A program made the position numbers and the translations under genes. A stretch of 64,000 bases of DNA from Amoebophrya sp. A120 (lineage: Eukaryota; Sar; Dinophyceae; Syndiniales; Amoebophryaceae): positions 8,203,224 through 8,267,223 of the forward strand of contig CAJINV010000002.1 of NCBI GenBank assembly GCA_905178155.1, read 5' to 3'. The notes beneath the pieces were generated by a model. It worked only from the letters and a program-made list of their open reading frames with translations, was not told where the DNA came from and ran no database searches. Shown here piece after piece: positions 18,035-30,100 of the stretch. Each line of letters opens with the position of its first letter. Position 1 is the first letter of the stretch.

Positions 18035-19264
18035 GCTCCTGACAAGGCTAAGAGTGAGACCGGAAAACGTGTTCTTTTTGAGGATGAACAGATCAGCTGG
18101 GTTGAGGAACTCGACCGTCTGACTGATCCCGACAACCGGATGCCCGAAGGGAACGGTTGGACACCACAGCTCAGCAACTTTGTCAAGCAGCTCTTTCTCC
18201 ATTTGGTGAAAGACGTCGACATGAGCGACAGCGTAAAGCTGAAATTTCTCGATCGTAATTCAGAATTGCAGCGTACAATCGGGGAAGAAGGCGTCCTCAA
18301 CTCTTGGACAGTTCTCCGAGGAAAAGGACCCAGCTGCGAGAAGGTCGGCGCATGGGAGGAATTCCGCAGCGCTCTAGCAGAAGAGCTAGAGCTCCTGGAT
18401 ATTCCTCGGCGCTTGAGCAACGAGCCGCGAGACGAGAAGGCACGCGATAAGATGAACAAGGCACGCGACGAGATCAGTAAGGACATTTGGCACGTCAGGA
18501 CGGCCGTTATGAAACTTCACGCCGGGCCGCAGCCGGGACAGAAGAGCGAGCGAAAATTAAGTTATGCTCCCACAGCAGCGCGTCAAGGCACTGAAATCCA
18601 GAACCTGACTGCGCAGATCAGAGACGCACTTACCTACCTCGCTGATGCGCGCCAGAAGCTTGAAGACCACGTCAAGTTGTTAGTTCAGCTTCTGGGCCGC
18701 GATGGAGAGAAAGAGAGACGCGCACACCTGCAGTATGCGATGCAGAATGTTGAGAACGAACTCAAGGGTCTAGATACGATAGCAGAAGAAAAATTCCGCG
18801 CACCAAAAGGCAGTTTTCTCGCCTACGCGGAGACGCAATTCACGCGAAACAAACTGGATCCGGTGAGCCAGGTTCTCGAGGAGTGGTTGGAGCAGCACTT
18901 GAATGCCACGCTGGAGGCTCTTCTGAAGTTGACCGACGTGATCGACAATAGCGATACCGCGGAACGCTTCGTCCCCTTCACAAACACGTTGCTTGCACCG
19001 TGGGCGCCAGCAGCGCGGGTCGTTCATCCGGGACGTGCCGAGGGGCATCATGCCGAAGCGCCGAAATCGCAAATGACGTTGACGCGGAAGCCACAAGGTG
19101 CCGACGGGTTCTTTCCCAAGCTCGAACGCACCCAAGCGGTGCATTGGCCATCAGGCTCTGCTCCTGGCGCAGCAGACATGCAACGCAGAGATGCCACAAG
19201 GCGCAGTTCTTCGAGGGAGCGCAGCTCCTCGAGGAAGCGCAGCTCTTCGCCGGTTCTTCCGTGA
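18035..19264 (+). CDS. Unknown coiled-coil protein, 5' end missing or altered by the LTR
   Basis: The frame is open from inside the repeat (about 17948) to 19264; only the part after 18034 is unique (about 409 residues, APDKAKSETGKRVLFEDEQ onwards). It has several helical, charged segments (EFRSALAEELELLDIPRR; RARDKMNKARDEIS-like; LTYLADARQKLEDHVKLLVQLLG; VLEEWLEQHLNATLEALLKL) and an Arg/Ser-rich end (RRSSSRERSSSRKRSSS). No known domain is recognised. The first ATG after the repeat is at MPEGNGW, but the sequence before it also looks coding, so an upstream part was probably lost to the retrotransposon. It might alternatively be part of an element, since it touches the repeat edge exactly. Confidence 0.5.
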   Translation, partial: APDKAKSETGKRVLFEDEQISWVEELDRLTDPDNRMPEGNGWTPQLSNFVKQLFLHLVKDVDMSDSVKLKFLDRNSELQRTIGEEGVLNSWTVLRGKGPSCEKVGAWEEFRSALAEELELLDIPRRLSNEPRDEKARDKMNKARDEISKDIWHVRTAVMKLHAGPQPGQKSERKLSYAPTAARQGTEIQNLTAQIRDALTYLADARQKLEDHVKLLVQLLGRDGEKERRAHLQYAMQNVENELKGLDTIAEEKFRAPKGSFLAYAETQFTRNKLDPVSQVLEEWLEQHLNATLEALLKLTDVIDNSDTAERFVPFTNTLLAPWAPAARVVHPGRAEGHHAEAPKSQMTLTRKPQGADGFFPKLERTQAVHWPSGSAPGAADMQRRDATRRSSSRERSSSRKRSSSPVLP

Positions 19265-22200
19265 TCGCTCCCGCCAGGATTACTGAGCTGCAACATGCAC
19301 TCGTGTATAATAGCGGCCTCGCACTACGACCGACTTCGCGAATGCTGTAGAGATTGGTTCCATCTCTGATTTATTTTTTCAGTAGCCTGTTTTATTTGGT
19401 TTGACTTTGATTTTTTACCTTTCAGGGCACTTGCTTCAATTTATTACTTATATTGATCCCATTTGCTATTGCTTGTACGCCCGAGCCCGATGCACTAGCA
19501 ATGTGAGGCAAGATTTATTGCAAGAGGAGAAGAAAGTGAAAGGGAGGAGCGTCTGCCGTGGCTTTGGTCTTTGCAAAGACCACTAGCAGGCGCGAAAACG
19601 AGCGAGTGCGAACCAGAATGATTTCTGCACGGACTGCGGTGTTTGGTACCTACGCGTATACTTTTAGATACCGAATCGAAGTTCGTCTCGTCCCACTCGA
19701 TGCGGGACCCCAAGCTTATTTTCACCAGCCGAGTCGGAAATTAGAATTACCTTTTTTTACCACCCTAGCTCAACATGGGCAACAAAACGAGACCAGCGCG
19801 CTTACACTCAGCATTCATCAATTTTACGCACAGATGATCTATTCAACATCAACCTTTTTACGCGATTTTGTTCTGCGAATTATAATTATTGCCCCGGGAA
19901 ATAAAATCGTTGATGGACTCCACAACGTTCTTTTTTCTGCCAAGAATTGAGCTGATGAAGCGCTTTTTTCTTTGGACAAACTCACATATTCGCTTTGATG
20001 TTGTGCACGAGTAGTAAGAAAGTAATCGCGACCTGGAAACGCAAAAACCCCTAAAGAACTCTGTGGTCGTGCACCGGGCCGCTACAATCTATCTTCACAG
20101 CGTGCCGGTGATTTGGCGTTTTGGTAAAAGTGTGCCCACTTTAAGTTACTCACTTTTTTTGCCCGAGAAAACAGTACCCACCCGAAACTGTAACACCTGA
20201 AAACTCATGATCATAGATATCCGTCCAAGACCTCCGAGGAAAACCGCTTTTGCTTTGCAAGGACGGTATATTTCTCGGAAAAAAAACCAAAAAAACTTTT
20301 CTAGCAAGTAAGGAACCAACTCGAGGTTCTGCCTCCCCTTAAAACCAGACTTCGACGGATGAAAATGAAAGCGAGAAAGTCGCTGTTTCTGCGGTTTGGC
20401 TTCGACTTCGAGGAGTCCCGGACGAGTGGAGGTGTTCTACAATATACTTCACATGCCCAAGATTGTTCAACCTAAAAGAAAAACGCACAAGATCAACATC
20501 GGTCAGCAACACCAACGTCATCTCTCGAGGTCGGAACAAGCAATGGAGTGCAAGAAGAAAATTGTGTTGCAATGACGAGCAAGATCTAGTCGTTCTGGAG
20601 ATGGCAAAATGCTGCGAATATGTATACGGTCCGTGTGCTCCCTAGTTGTGTGAGCAGCCCTGGTTTGTACGGACCTTGAGACTGTTGACCAGTAAACAGT
20701 GGGTACAGAAAATTGAATAAATGTTTTCTATAGGAGAGCTATACGATGCTCCCGTCGATGATAAATTCCATAGTGGATGGATGCACCAGGACTACTTACT
20801 TACGGCGCTAGTGCCAGCAGATCTTTGTTGACGAGAACGACGCCTAGCTGTGGCGGCTGCTAAGATGAGAAATTGGCGTCTTATTATTTTCGCCAGAAGA
20901 GCAAGAGCAAGAGGAGATTTTCTGCAAATGTATAGGATAAAAACAATAACTCATTGTTCCTTACGATCTTCGACCAGCAGGATGAAAATACCCGAACAAG
21001 ATCTTGTTCCCTACGTTTGTTTGTCTTTACCCTACTAACCAGAAAGAAAATATCCCACAAATTAGTTGCTCATACCTACCTCCATACAATTCATACAAAT
21101 ATGAGTGAAGTCCTTCTCTGTAATGCCTGACATTGCCCTTCTATTAGTCTTCACATTAAATCATGCTGAAGAAAGACAAGGTCAAGTAGGATCCACACAA
21201 TTTTTATGTTGAGCTATGACGTGTCAGACGTCATTGAGGTCTTCAGTAGCGATGTGTAAAGTGGTCCAATATCTGAGTAAATGTAGTTTTCTCAGTAGAA
21301 ATACCTCGATGCCAATGATCTCACGAAGCAACCTTGGTTGAAATCATCAATCAACTTCCTTCCTTCAAAAATACAGTACACAGAGTGTAGCTGCACTTGC
21401 AACACAAGCACAGAAGTTTATAGTTTTATTCTACCCGCCCTATTTTTCCATCGGATCTGTGTATGATTTTTGTGATGCAGCATTGCAGCCGTGTATGTGA
21501 TGTCCATGAAATTCTGTGTAGATGAGTTATGCTTACATCCATTTTTCGCTTTTATAGCATGAAGATCTATTCTCATATGTATTGTAGAAATTTCCATCGC
21601 GCGGGTGCTCGTCCTGTTTAGTGTGTGAGCTGTTATATGTGTGGCAGTAATGAGTTTCAGTTTAATTAACCCAAAAAAACAACTACATATTGCCACTGTC
21701 TCTGTGTGGTAAAAAGACAAAAAGCGTTTCGAAGCGTCGGACTCCCGTGCTTGCACAAAGTTGCATCTACAAATCCAGCCGGCTTCGCAAAGCTCCTAGA
21801 GCTGCGCACTCAGTAAGCGAAGGTAGTAAGTCATAACAAGGTCTTATTTAGTGCGGCTGGTCTTTAGAAAAATTGCTTCTTTCTGTAGGAGCGACGGCCA
21901 CAGGAAGGTACTTATATGCCTTGCACGGTAGTAAGTACTTGATTTTCATTTTCAGGCTTGGCGTTCCCCTTGCATTTCATTGCACCCGACCGCACAGTAG
22001 AGCTAGAGCTGACAAAGGTTCTTAATATCAGGAACTGAAGATAGACGCTTCTTTGTTGACGAGACGACCAAAAGAGCACCGGGAAGAGCTCGTGGGCTTT
22101 CTGTCGGTGGCACCCATTCGGCTGCCCGACGAAGCAGAGGACAGAGTCGACGGTGACGCGACAATCACTGCAATTTGCTAGTACTTGTGACACCAGTACG

Positions 22201-22466
22201 TAGCAGCGTCGTAAGCAGAGCTTTGTTTTGTGCGAGCCTCTCGCTGTACTTGCGGTGCATAGACATACTACTTACTGGACTATCTTGGCACTTAAATAAG
22301 GAAACTACGACATACTCACACCTAGGAAAAAGCCGTCCTCAACAAGTTTCTCGAATTTTTTAAAGGCGGAGGAAAACCTACGGGAAGAACATAGCGCGAG
22401 CATAGTCATTCCAAGGCCTAGGCCCCAACGCCCATTAAATACAGTCACTTGGAAGAAGAACCGAGA
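19265..22466. other. Long intergenic region
   Basis: About 3.2 kb without a gene I can support. Frames are short on both strands, and the base composition is more AT-rich than in the coding blocks. No tandem array, TIR element or RNA gene was recognised. The last 200 bp should hold the promoter and 5' UTR of the mitoferrin-like gene. Confidence 0.45.
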
Positions 22467-25023
22467 ATGGATATTGATGATGCTGTGGGGTGGGAGCACT
22501 ACAAAGACGGAAAGTTCTGGCACCATGCGGTGGCGGGAGCGTCGGCTGGGGTGTGCGAGCACCTCATCATGTACCCCTTTGACACCATCAAGGTACTTTA
22601 GTACTTCGTTTATCTTTATAGAGCTACTTCTAGTCGTTGTCGTATGATATCAGCTTCAACGGCGTGTAAAAGATGACAAAAGAGAACACAAGCTTCCGAT
22701 TCGTGCCCGTGCCTCCTCCCAGAAATGTTTTGTGTTACCGACTGTCCCTGAAAGCTTGTAATTTCATTGTGTGCACAGAAACATTTACGGCACGAGGATG
22801 ATGTACGGAACGCAAGTGTAGTTTCATTCATAATCACAACAGACGAACCTTCAAGCGGAGCGACCAAAGCAATTTTCCTCTCCTTCGGGAGGAGGACCTC
22901 CGGGAGGACCGCCAGGATCATCCTGTGCCGCCGCCTGCCCGACTAAAATAAACCCTGGCACCAGCTCCTGCACATCAGCAACGAAAGCAGGGGCGGCGAC
23001 TTCCAGCAGCGCATCCTCGTCGTGTGCACCAGCAGCGGGGACCTCGTCCGCGTCAACGGCCAGCAGCCGAGTGAACTTCAATGCAACTACTACAGGAGCA
23101 GCAGGTAGTGGCGCAGCAGCGACTGCGCCGTCGTCCACGCTCTCTAGCACCATAACCCGCGGGAACTGCTCGCCCTTCATGACCAGTCTTCAGCAGCGCA
23201 CGGCGACCACAGGAATTATTCCCACCACCGCGGTCGCGAGCTCCAGCACCGCGGGAGGTACAAGAACAGGAGCTGCTCTTGGTGCCAACCCCGGGTCCCG
23301 GTCGGTGTACAGTAACACGTTTGCCGCGTTTCGCGCGATCAAGAATGAGGCCGGCTGGAGCGGCTTCTACCGCGGCGTGTCGGCGATGGCGCTGGGCTGC
23401 GTACCGGCGCACATCGGCTACTTCTGCGCCTACGAGACAGTCAAGGGCTTTGGGAGGAGTAGCAACAGTTCTAGGGACCAGACGAACAACGCAAGGAATT
23501 ACAGCAGCGCGGATAAAGATAACCCGGGTGGACATAAAGACCAACATCTTCCAAACGGCCAGAACAATAGTGCAAGTTCCTCTTCCCCCTACTCCCCCAC
23601 CGCATTTTTGGCCAGTAACCCCTGGCTGATTGGCATGGGCGCGGGCTGCGCCGCGAGCTTCGCGCACGATCTGATCCTAACCCCGCTCGACGTCGCGAAG
23701 CAGCGGATGCAGCTGCGGGCGGGGAGCCACACCCGGTCCTGCGCGGAGTGCGTGAAGCACGTCGTGAAGACCGAGGGCTATCTGGCGCTGTATCGGTCTT
23801 TCCCTGTCACGCTGTTCAGCAACGTCCCTTTTTCCGCCATTCTCGTAGGGTGCAACGAGCAGCTGAAGGAGCAGTTCGACGTGAACACCACCTGCCAGAT
23901 ATCACAAGGAAAAATCCCCCCTCCCCATATCAAACGGAAGTTTCTGATGCTGGATTTGCGTATACAAATCAGGTTTGTCTTGCAGTAGAGGACTGCAGGC
24001 CCCTGCCAAGCCTGAGTAGAGAGGTTTTGGCCTAGGCGCTTAGCATGAGAAACGTCTATGCTGTAGGCCCCACAGCATCACAAACCGCCTGCATAATGCG
24101 GCAGAGCCTGCGGAGTTGTCTTCTTGCAAGACAGACGTGATTTGTGGTGTCAAATCAGCAAGACAAATTTTCGGAAACATACCTTTTCGATATGGGGAGC
24201 GGGGATCTTTCCTCTCAATACCAGACGTGGGACGAGATGCAAACCAAACTGCCCATGTACTTTACGCTCGCCGGCGTCAGCAGCGGCGTGGCCGCCGTGT
24301 GCACCCAGCCCCTGGACGTGATAAAAACCAGGATCCAAACGCAAACCTGCCTGTTGAACAAAACCTCGGTAAGGTACCACGGCATCATCGACGCGGCGCG
24401 GACCATCTACGCGGAAGAGGGACTCAGGGCGTTCTTCAGGGTACAGTGTTACTTGCCTGCTTAAATACTACTTACACGATTTGAAAGCGTAGGAGTTCTG
24501 TTTAGCGTCGTCAGCACTTGACGTTTTCCTTGCGCATTTCTATGTGTCGTGTGTGCGTATTTGCAAGATAAAAGCGTATGAATAGTATATCGAAATAAAG
24601 ATAAAATCCTATTCTGAATTGTGAATGACAATGATTTGAAGATGTTTCTGAACCAAAACAGGGCTCCGCCGCTCGGGCGCTGGTCGTGATTCCCAGCTGC
24701 GCGATTTCATGGGCGAGTTACGAAACCATCAAGAGTTTTCTATCAAATATAAAAATGTCTGGGTCTGGAAGATTGCAACTTGTGATGCTGCGTCTGCATT
24801 ATGCAAAAATCTGTATTGCATGAACAGCAAAAGAGGTCTTTGGCCCCGGCGAGAGGGCATTTCTCATGCGGTATAGGCATCAGAAAGCCCTCACAAGATC
24901 TGTGATGCTAGGGCATGCATCGCAGACATCAGGAGTCATGCAAAATGTGCATGACAAACCTTGCATCCTTCCAGACCCAGACATTTTTACATTTGATACT
25001 TTCTCGTCCGCAACGACTTCTAA
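22467..25023 (+). CDS. Mitoferrin-like mitochondrial iron carrier, 5 exons
   Basis: Mitochondrial carrier (SLC25) that imports iron into the matrix for haem and Fe-S synthesis. Exons: 22467-22592, 22843-23907, 24213-24440, 24662-24740 and 24999-25023; the spliced length is 503 residues. The three repeats each have their signature: MYPFDTIKTNLQ, LTPLDVAKQRMQ and TQPLDVIKTRIQ. Mitoferrin-type features are AGASAGVCEH, VPAHIGYFCAYE, SFAHDLILTP, YRSFPVTLFSNVPFSAI and IPSCAISWASYE. An insertion of roughly 140 residues rich in Ser/Ala/Gly lies in the first matrix loop, and a second of about 50 residues follows the second helix, making it longer than the usual 300-340. Introns 1 and 3 are GT-AG; introns 2 and 4 are introners. 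The second copy of each TSD is removed with the introner. Confidence 0.85.
22593..22842 (+). other. GT-AG intron 1 of the carrier gene
   Basis: Begins GTACTTTAG and ends TCACAACAG. It joins PFDTIK to TNLQ, completing the first carrier signature. No terminal inverted repeat or target duplication is seen. Confidence 0.8.
23908..24212. mobile_element. Introner-like element, family E, in the carrier gene
   Basis: This 305-bp element has TIRs GGAAAAATCCCCCCTCCCC and, on the other strand, GGAAAGATCCCCGCTCCCC, both followed by ATATC. The flanks TCACAA (23902-23907) and TCTCAA (24213-24218) are a duplication with one mismatch. Removing the element and one flank copy joins ...TTCQIS to QYQTWDEM in frame. 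The interior has GCATCACAAA. Confidence 0.75.
24441..24661 (+). other. GT-AG intron 3 of the carrier gene
   Basis: Begins GTACAGTG and ends CCAAAACAG. Splicing yields LRAFFR-GSAARALVVIPS, the conserved start of the last carrier helix. It has no introner ends. Confidence 0.75.
24741..24998. mobile_element. Introner-like element, family A, at the end of the carrier gene
   Basis: This 258-bp element begins TATCAAATATAAAAATGTC and ends GACATTTTTACATTTGATA. The flanks TTTTC (24736-24740) and CTTTC (24999-25003) match at four of five bases. Exact removal gives YETIKSFLVRNDF and a stop at 25021. Much of its interior is nearly identical to the copy at 28523-28784. Confidence 0.8.
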
Positions 25024-27133
25024 CACGAAAGTAGCCGCTTGTTGCAGCAGCAGCTCCTGCCGGGCAGTTCTTCTTCGCATCTTGTTCTTCGCTCAGACCA
25101 TTTAATGCTCTTGTACTGCTAGCCGGTAGTACCCCCAGGCCCAATTCTTCTGCGGGCAATATTGTTCCTCTCGTTCTCTACAGCGCCGTTCACGACTTGG
25201 GACGGTAGTGGGTACCAGTAGGCTATTCACAATCTTCACGCCGATTGCGCACATAATTGAGAGTAAACCACACGGCACGAAGATGAAGCACAGCGACAAG
25301 AGGAAATCTACAAAAGAAGACTTCTATCCAGCCCTGTTCTTCCTCGACCGGGTCCGCCGGCAATTATATCGGAGATTACCGTATGTCCAAGTGCTGTAAC
25401 CACAAGAATCAGACCCGGCGTTGGCGAAGAGACGATCATCTTGATGTGTGATGAGTTTTTCATGATTGTAAACAAAAGTAGAATTAAGGATAGCGATAAG
25501 GACCACAAGAAGCACTGACATAGAAGACACACAAGTGTAGATGACTGCCGCGGGACCGTCGACTCCATTGACTGACATGACACGTTGACGTTGATGTCTT
25601 ATCGCCACATAGGACATTGCATTGTCATATCGACACGGGCTGCTTTTCCAAGTTTGAACTTCAAATCGACTTTGTTGTTGAGCATTTGAAGACCACGACG
25701 ATGTACTATAGATAGCATACTAAAGAGGCGAGTCCACTTTTCCCTGCTTCATTTGGAGGAACTATTTACTTTCGGGATTCCGGTTGTAAGAAGAACCAGA
25801 ACGCGAACACTTCATTCTCGGAGTTTGCACTGCACACTCACTTGTTGTGGCAAATTCTCTTGATCATGATACCCGGAAGTCAGAGTCAACATCATCTTTC
25901 AGCAAGAACTCTATACAGATACATTACGCAGCAACAGCATCAGAATTAGAAGTTACGTAAATTACAGCAGCTAAAAAGAGGAAAGAGCTTTAGCAGTGAA
26001 TCAGCAGCAACAGCAACAGCAGCAGATACTATCAGCATACCAGTGCGACGCGAAGACTACAAGAGCGACCGTAGTGGCGTGTAGCTCATCTTGTCGCTAG
26101 GATTAAGTCAGTTTGGAAATACCAGTACGGTTTTCCATTCGGATAGCTTCATGGTCCAGTTGTAAGAGGACAATTTGAAGAACCCCAGCCATCTAGGGTG
26201 TATCAGCGAGCGACTTCATTGTAGCGATCGAAGATTTATTCATTTTCAGCATAATGCCCCCGTTGACGACGTCCCATGCAATTTATTACGCGCGCAGAAT
26301 GCCATGGGACGAAGACGAACATCACGAACGTTTTAAACTACACCAATGCAAATAAGAAACAAAGATGCAATTGTTATTGTCGAAAACGAGAGGCAAAGGG
26401 CGGCAACTGAGTGATACGTTGCCCGCTTTTGCGAAGCGATAGCGAACTTCAGGCAGATTTCGTGTTGTTCGGATGGCATGAATATTATATTGATTAGGAT
26501 TTGATAAGAGTCCTGCAAGTAGTATGTGCAGGACGTGAGCGATGAACAAGTTCAAGTTTTTATGTGCAGATGTCGGTCTCCTGATCGTACTTATTCTATA
26601 GCTCCGTGGGTGGGAGGAGCCAGTTGGAGTATTTGATATCCCGGCTCAACCAGCCCCCGTGTGCGGTTTCGCATGCCCCCAAACGTACTTTAGATGAATG
26701 TGTTAAATTGCAGAGATTCTCAGCTGTTTTCACCGTCAGCGCTGTTGGATCTGTCCCCTCAATCAATGCAGCTGCACCACATAGCAAATTTCTCCCTTCG
26801 CAAGCCCCCAAGAAGTCAAGTAGTCGCACTACCATGATATCTCTTTCTCAGTCGTCATCTTCGCACGCGATGGTCTGTTTTTCCGTTGCAACAGCCATGA
26901 CGCGGTTACTTATCCTTACGCGCACTTGATTCTTGAAGTCAAGATAAAAAAGTTGTCTCGTGTTTGCCAAAAAATGAAAGCATTTCTTTGATTGATATCA
27001 GAGCTAAAAGCTGCGTTGTAGCTGCACTCATATTTATCTTTCTTGCGTGATGAACTCTTTTTTTTTCGGAACAGCATGATGTATATAATACCTTTGGATT
27101 ATACGTAATAGATCTTCGTTCTTGTCTCTCAAG
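25024..27133. other. Intergenic region with a small CAG-type microsatellite
   Basis: No gene is supportable with confidence on the + strand. A short CAG/CAA repeat lies at about 25998-26027. On the - strand (25690-25102) there is a frame with two hydrophobic stretches interrupted by one TAG, listed separately. Confidence 0.45.
25102..25690 (-). pseudogene. Possible membrane-protein remnant
   Basis: One - strand frame encodes SMSVLLVVLIAILNSTFVY, a likely membrane segment, then about 45 polar residues, a TAG, and in the same frame FVDFLLSLCFIFVPCGLLSIMCAIGV, a second hydrophobic segment. The frame is otherwise open for about 190 codons. No family is recognised. It could be chance, since a second frame over the same bases is also hydrophobic. 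Confidence 0.2.
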
Positions 27134-30100
27134 ATGTTCCACCAGCCCGGCGCCCCACACTATGCGTCTTCGCCCCCCTTGGCGATCGAGCGTCTGTCCG
27201 GAAACCCGATTTTGGTTCGCTGCGCTCCACCGACGACCGCAGCTGTGCCAGAAGCAACCGCAAGTATCAATCCGTCCCAAAATGCCGACGCTGCCTACGA
27301 GTGTTTGAGTCCGGTGGAGCACCGGGTGAGGGCGGAGGAAGCGGCGGCAGACACGACCATTTCGGCGTCGCACCTGCAGAACCTGCAATCCATTACGCAG
27401 GAAAATTTCAGCAACTTCACGTTCGAGCCTGAGCAGCGGTTTCTGCCCAGTACTAGTTTTGGAACTACGGGAGGTTTTGAAAATTATGGTAGTGCCGACA
27501 ACTACTATGAAGGGCAGCTGGCGAACAACACCGTTTTCCTCGAGGAGCCCAACTCGTCCTCCCCGTCGGGTTCTACTTCCCGAACAGGCGTTACCACCAT
27601 CCGCAGATTGCGTCGCCGGCTCCGGGCGTTCCTCGCGAAGCAGGAGGCGTTTCGGCCGGTCCCAGACAAGGTTCTGGTGCTGATCCATGCACCCAAGGGG
27701 TTCGGCGGGGCGGGGAGTGGCCCGGAAGAGGACAGTTACATGGACGACAATTACTACCCGGAGGACGAGAACAACTTCAACGAGGACGACTTCGACGAGG
27801 ACATGCCCGATGCCTGCGATTCCAACGACCTTTCGCGCGAACAGTCCTCGCGCGCGGTCGACTTCCGAGCGATGTTTGGCCTCGGCGGAGAACAAGAAGA
27901 CCCGGCGGCTATTAACAACAAAAATGGCGCAGCAAGTGCAGGTCAAAAGCAAAACCAAAGCCACCGCGGGGGTGGTTCTACGTTTGTCTACGATCCGACG
28001 CCCCTGGGTTTCGACAACCAGACGACCAATGCGCGAGCAGTCGGAGCAGGACACGTGCATGGACAACCACCAATGAACCGAGTTCCACACCATAATCGGG
28101 GACCACAGCACCAAATACCCCCTTCGCAGCCCGGTCTTGGCCAGCCGCCGCAGTTACGGATGCGGGTTATTCCAAGGCAATACCACCAAGAGGTCTTTGC
28201 GAAAACGGCTATTTTGCTGGAGAACACGCAGCATATCGAGATCAACGTCATCAATAAAAAGTTTCTGTTTCCCAATTCCTTCGACCTTGTTTACGACACC
28301 AAGGAAGATGTTGTGTGGCTCACGGAAGAACAGGACGGGGACAGTTCACATCAGGACGACGCGCAGAATAAAGTTGATGATCGTGATCCTCAGGACCAGA
28401 CGGGCGAAGGTGCAGCTGTTGCCGAAGGCAAAGCAATAAATCCAGAACCTATCAAGGAACTTCCCATCCACGAGCTGCAGCTGGTTCTCCGGTCTTTTCC
28501 GGATCTGCACGTAAGAAAAATCTATCAAATGTAAAAATGTCTGGGTCTGGAAGAATCCAACTTGTCATGCTGATTTTGGATTGTAAAAAAATCTGTATTG
28601 CTTGAGCAGCAAAGAGAGTCCAAGTCTTGCTACAAGGAAAGAGCATTTGTCATGCGGTATAGGCATCAGGAAGCCCTCACAAAATCTGTGATGCTAGGGC
28701 ATGCATCACAGACATCAGGAGCCACGCAAAATGTGCATGACAAACCTGGCAATCTTCCAGACCCAGACATTTTTACATTTGATAAAATGGTCGAGCAGAT
28801 GAAGGACGTGATCGATATTGGTGGCAGACTGCAGTTACCAAGTGCAAATATGTCTGGGTCTGGAAAAATTGGAATCTGTATTGCCTGTCTTGCACTCCTA
28901 TAAAATCTGTATTGCGTGACCGACAAAAGCGCGAATTCTTCGTCATGCAAAAACGCTGTTTCTCATGCGCATTACACATGAGGAAGCGTCCTGATTTTTT
29001 GTCATGCTTGGCTGCTCCCAGGAGTATGCTCAGTCATCGCCACTTAGCATCACAAGTTTCCATACCCAAACATATTTGCATTTGATAGCAGTTGATCCGG
29101 CGAAAGTCGCATTCTGTCGCCGACTGGGAGTCGGCCATTTACCAAGCCAGCTTGGAGGAGTTGAACAGTGGTGAGTGGGTGATGCAAAATTTGGCGCACC
29201 TCGTTTCCCCCTCCTCTACCTCCGGGATGCTGGATAATTCTAGCGGTGCTGGTAAGGAAGTCGAACAGGAGCCAGACCGCGAGCGTAGCAGCGACGCTGC
29301 GCAGCCTTTCACGGACGCGCGGATCGTCCGTCTGGAGCAGAACAAGTCGGACGATCAGCACGGGCGGTTTCTGTCCTGCAACCCGAACCCGAAGTACCTG
29401 AATATGGCGTTCTCAACTGTTACATTCTCAACTGTTACATGAATTTGTGATGCAAGAAGAGCGAAAGTAAAAGGGCGGACCTTGCAACTCTAGCATCACA
29501 AGTTTTGCACAGATTTCCATCCTGTTTAGCCCTTCGGAGATTTGTCATGCGCAGCCGCTTGGTCGTGTGGTTGCTTATGGCAATTTTGCATGACAAATCA
29601 TGTAACAGTTGAGAATGTAACATTTGAGAACGCCATACTGAAGGGGCATTTTCCGAGCAATAAATCCGCGCTGCAGAACCACCCGATCTACAACGCAAAC
29701 ATGAACGCGACCTACATCAAGTCTCTGCAGGACCAGCAGAACAACAAGGAGCCGTCCTTGCTGATGGTGTTGCTGGACCTGATTTTCCGGTTGTACCAAA
29801 AGTACCACGCCGAGCCCATCACGGAGGAGTGGCGCGTGGCGCTGGACCGCCACATTGTGGAGTGCCAGTGCGTGATTCTGCTGTTGCTCGACACGCCCAT
29901 GTTTAAGGACCTGGGTTGTAATACCTCAAACAACCGAAACGGCGGGGCGGGAACAGCAACAGGGTCGTCGAACAACCAGAGGCCGGCCGCTCCGAAGACC
30001 GAGTCGCCACTGCACGAGCTCTTGCGTATGTACTACCTTTTCTCCCGGAGTACGAGCAACTTCCCCGGGTCTGAAAAGTACCGGAGTTTGCGGTATTTCG

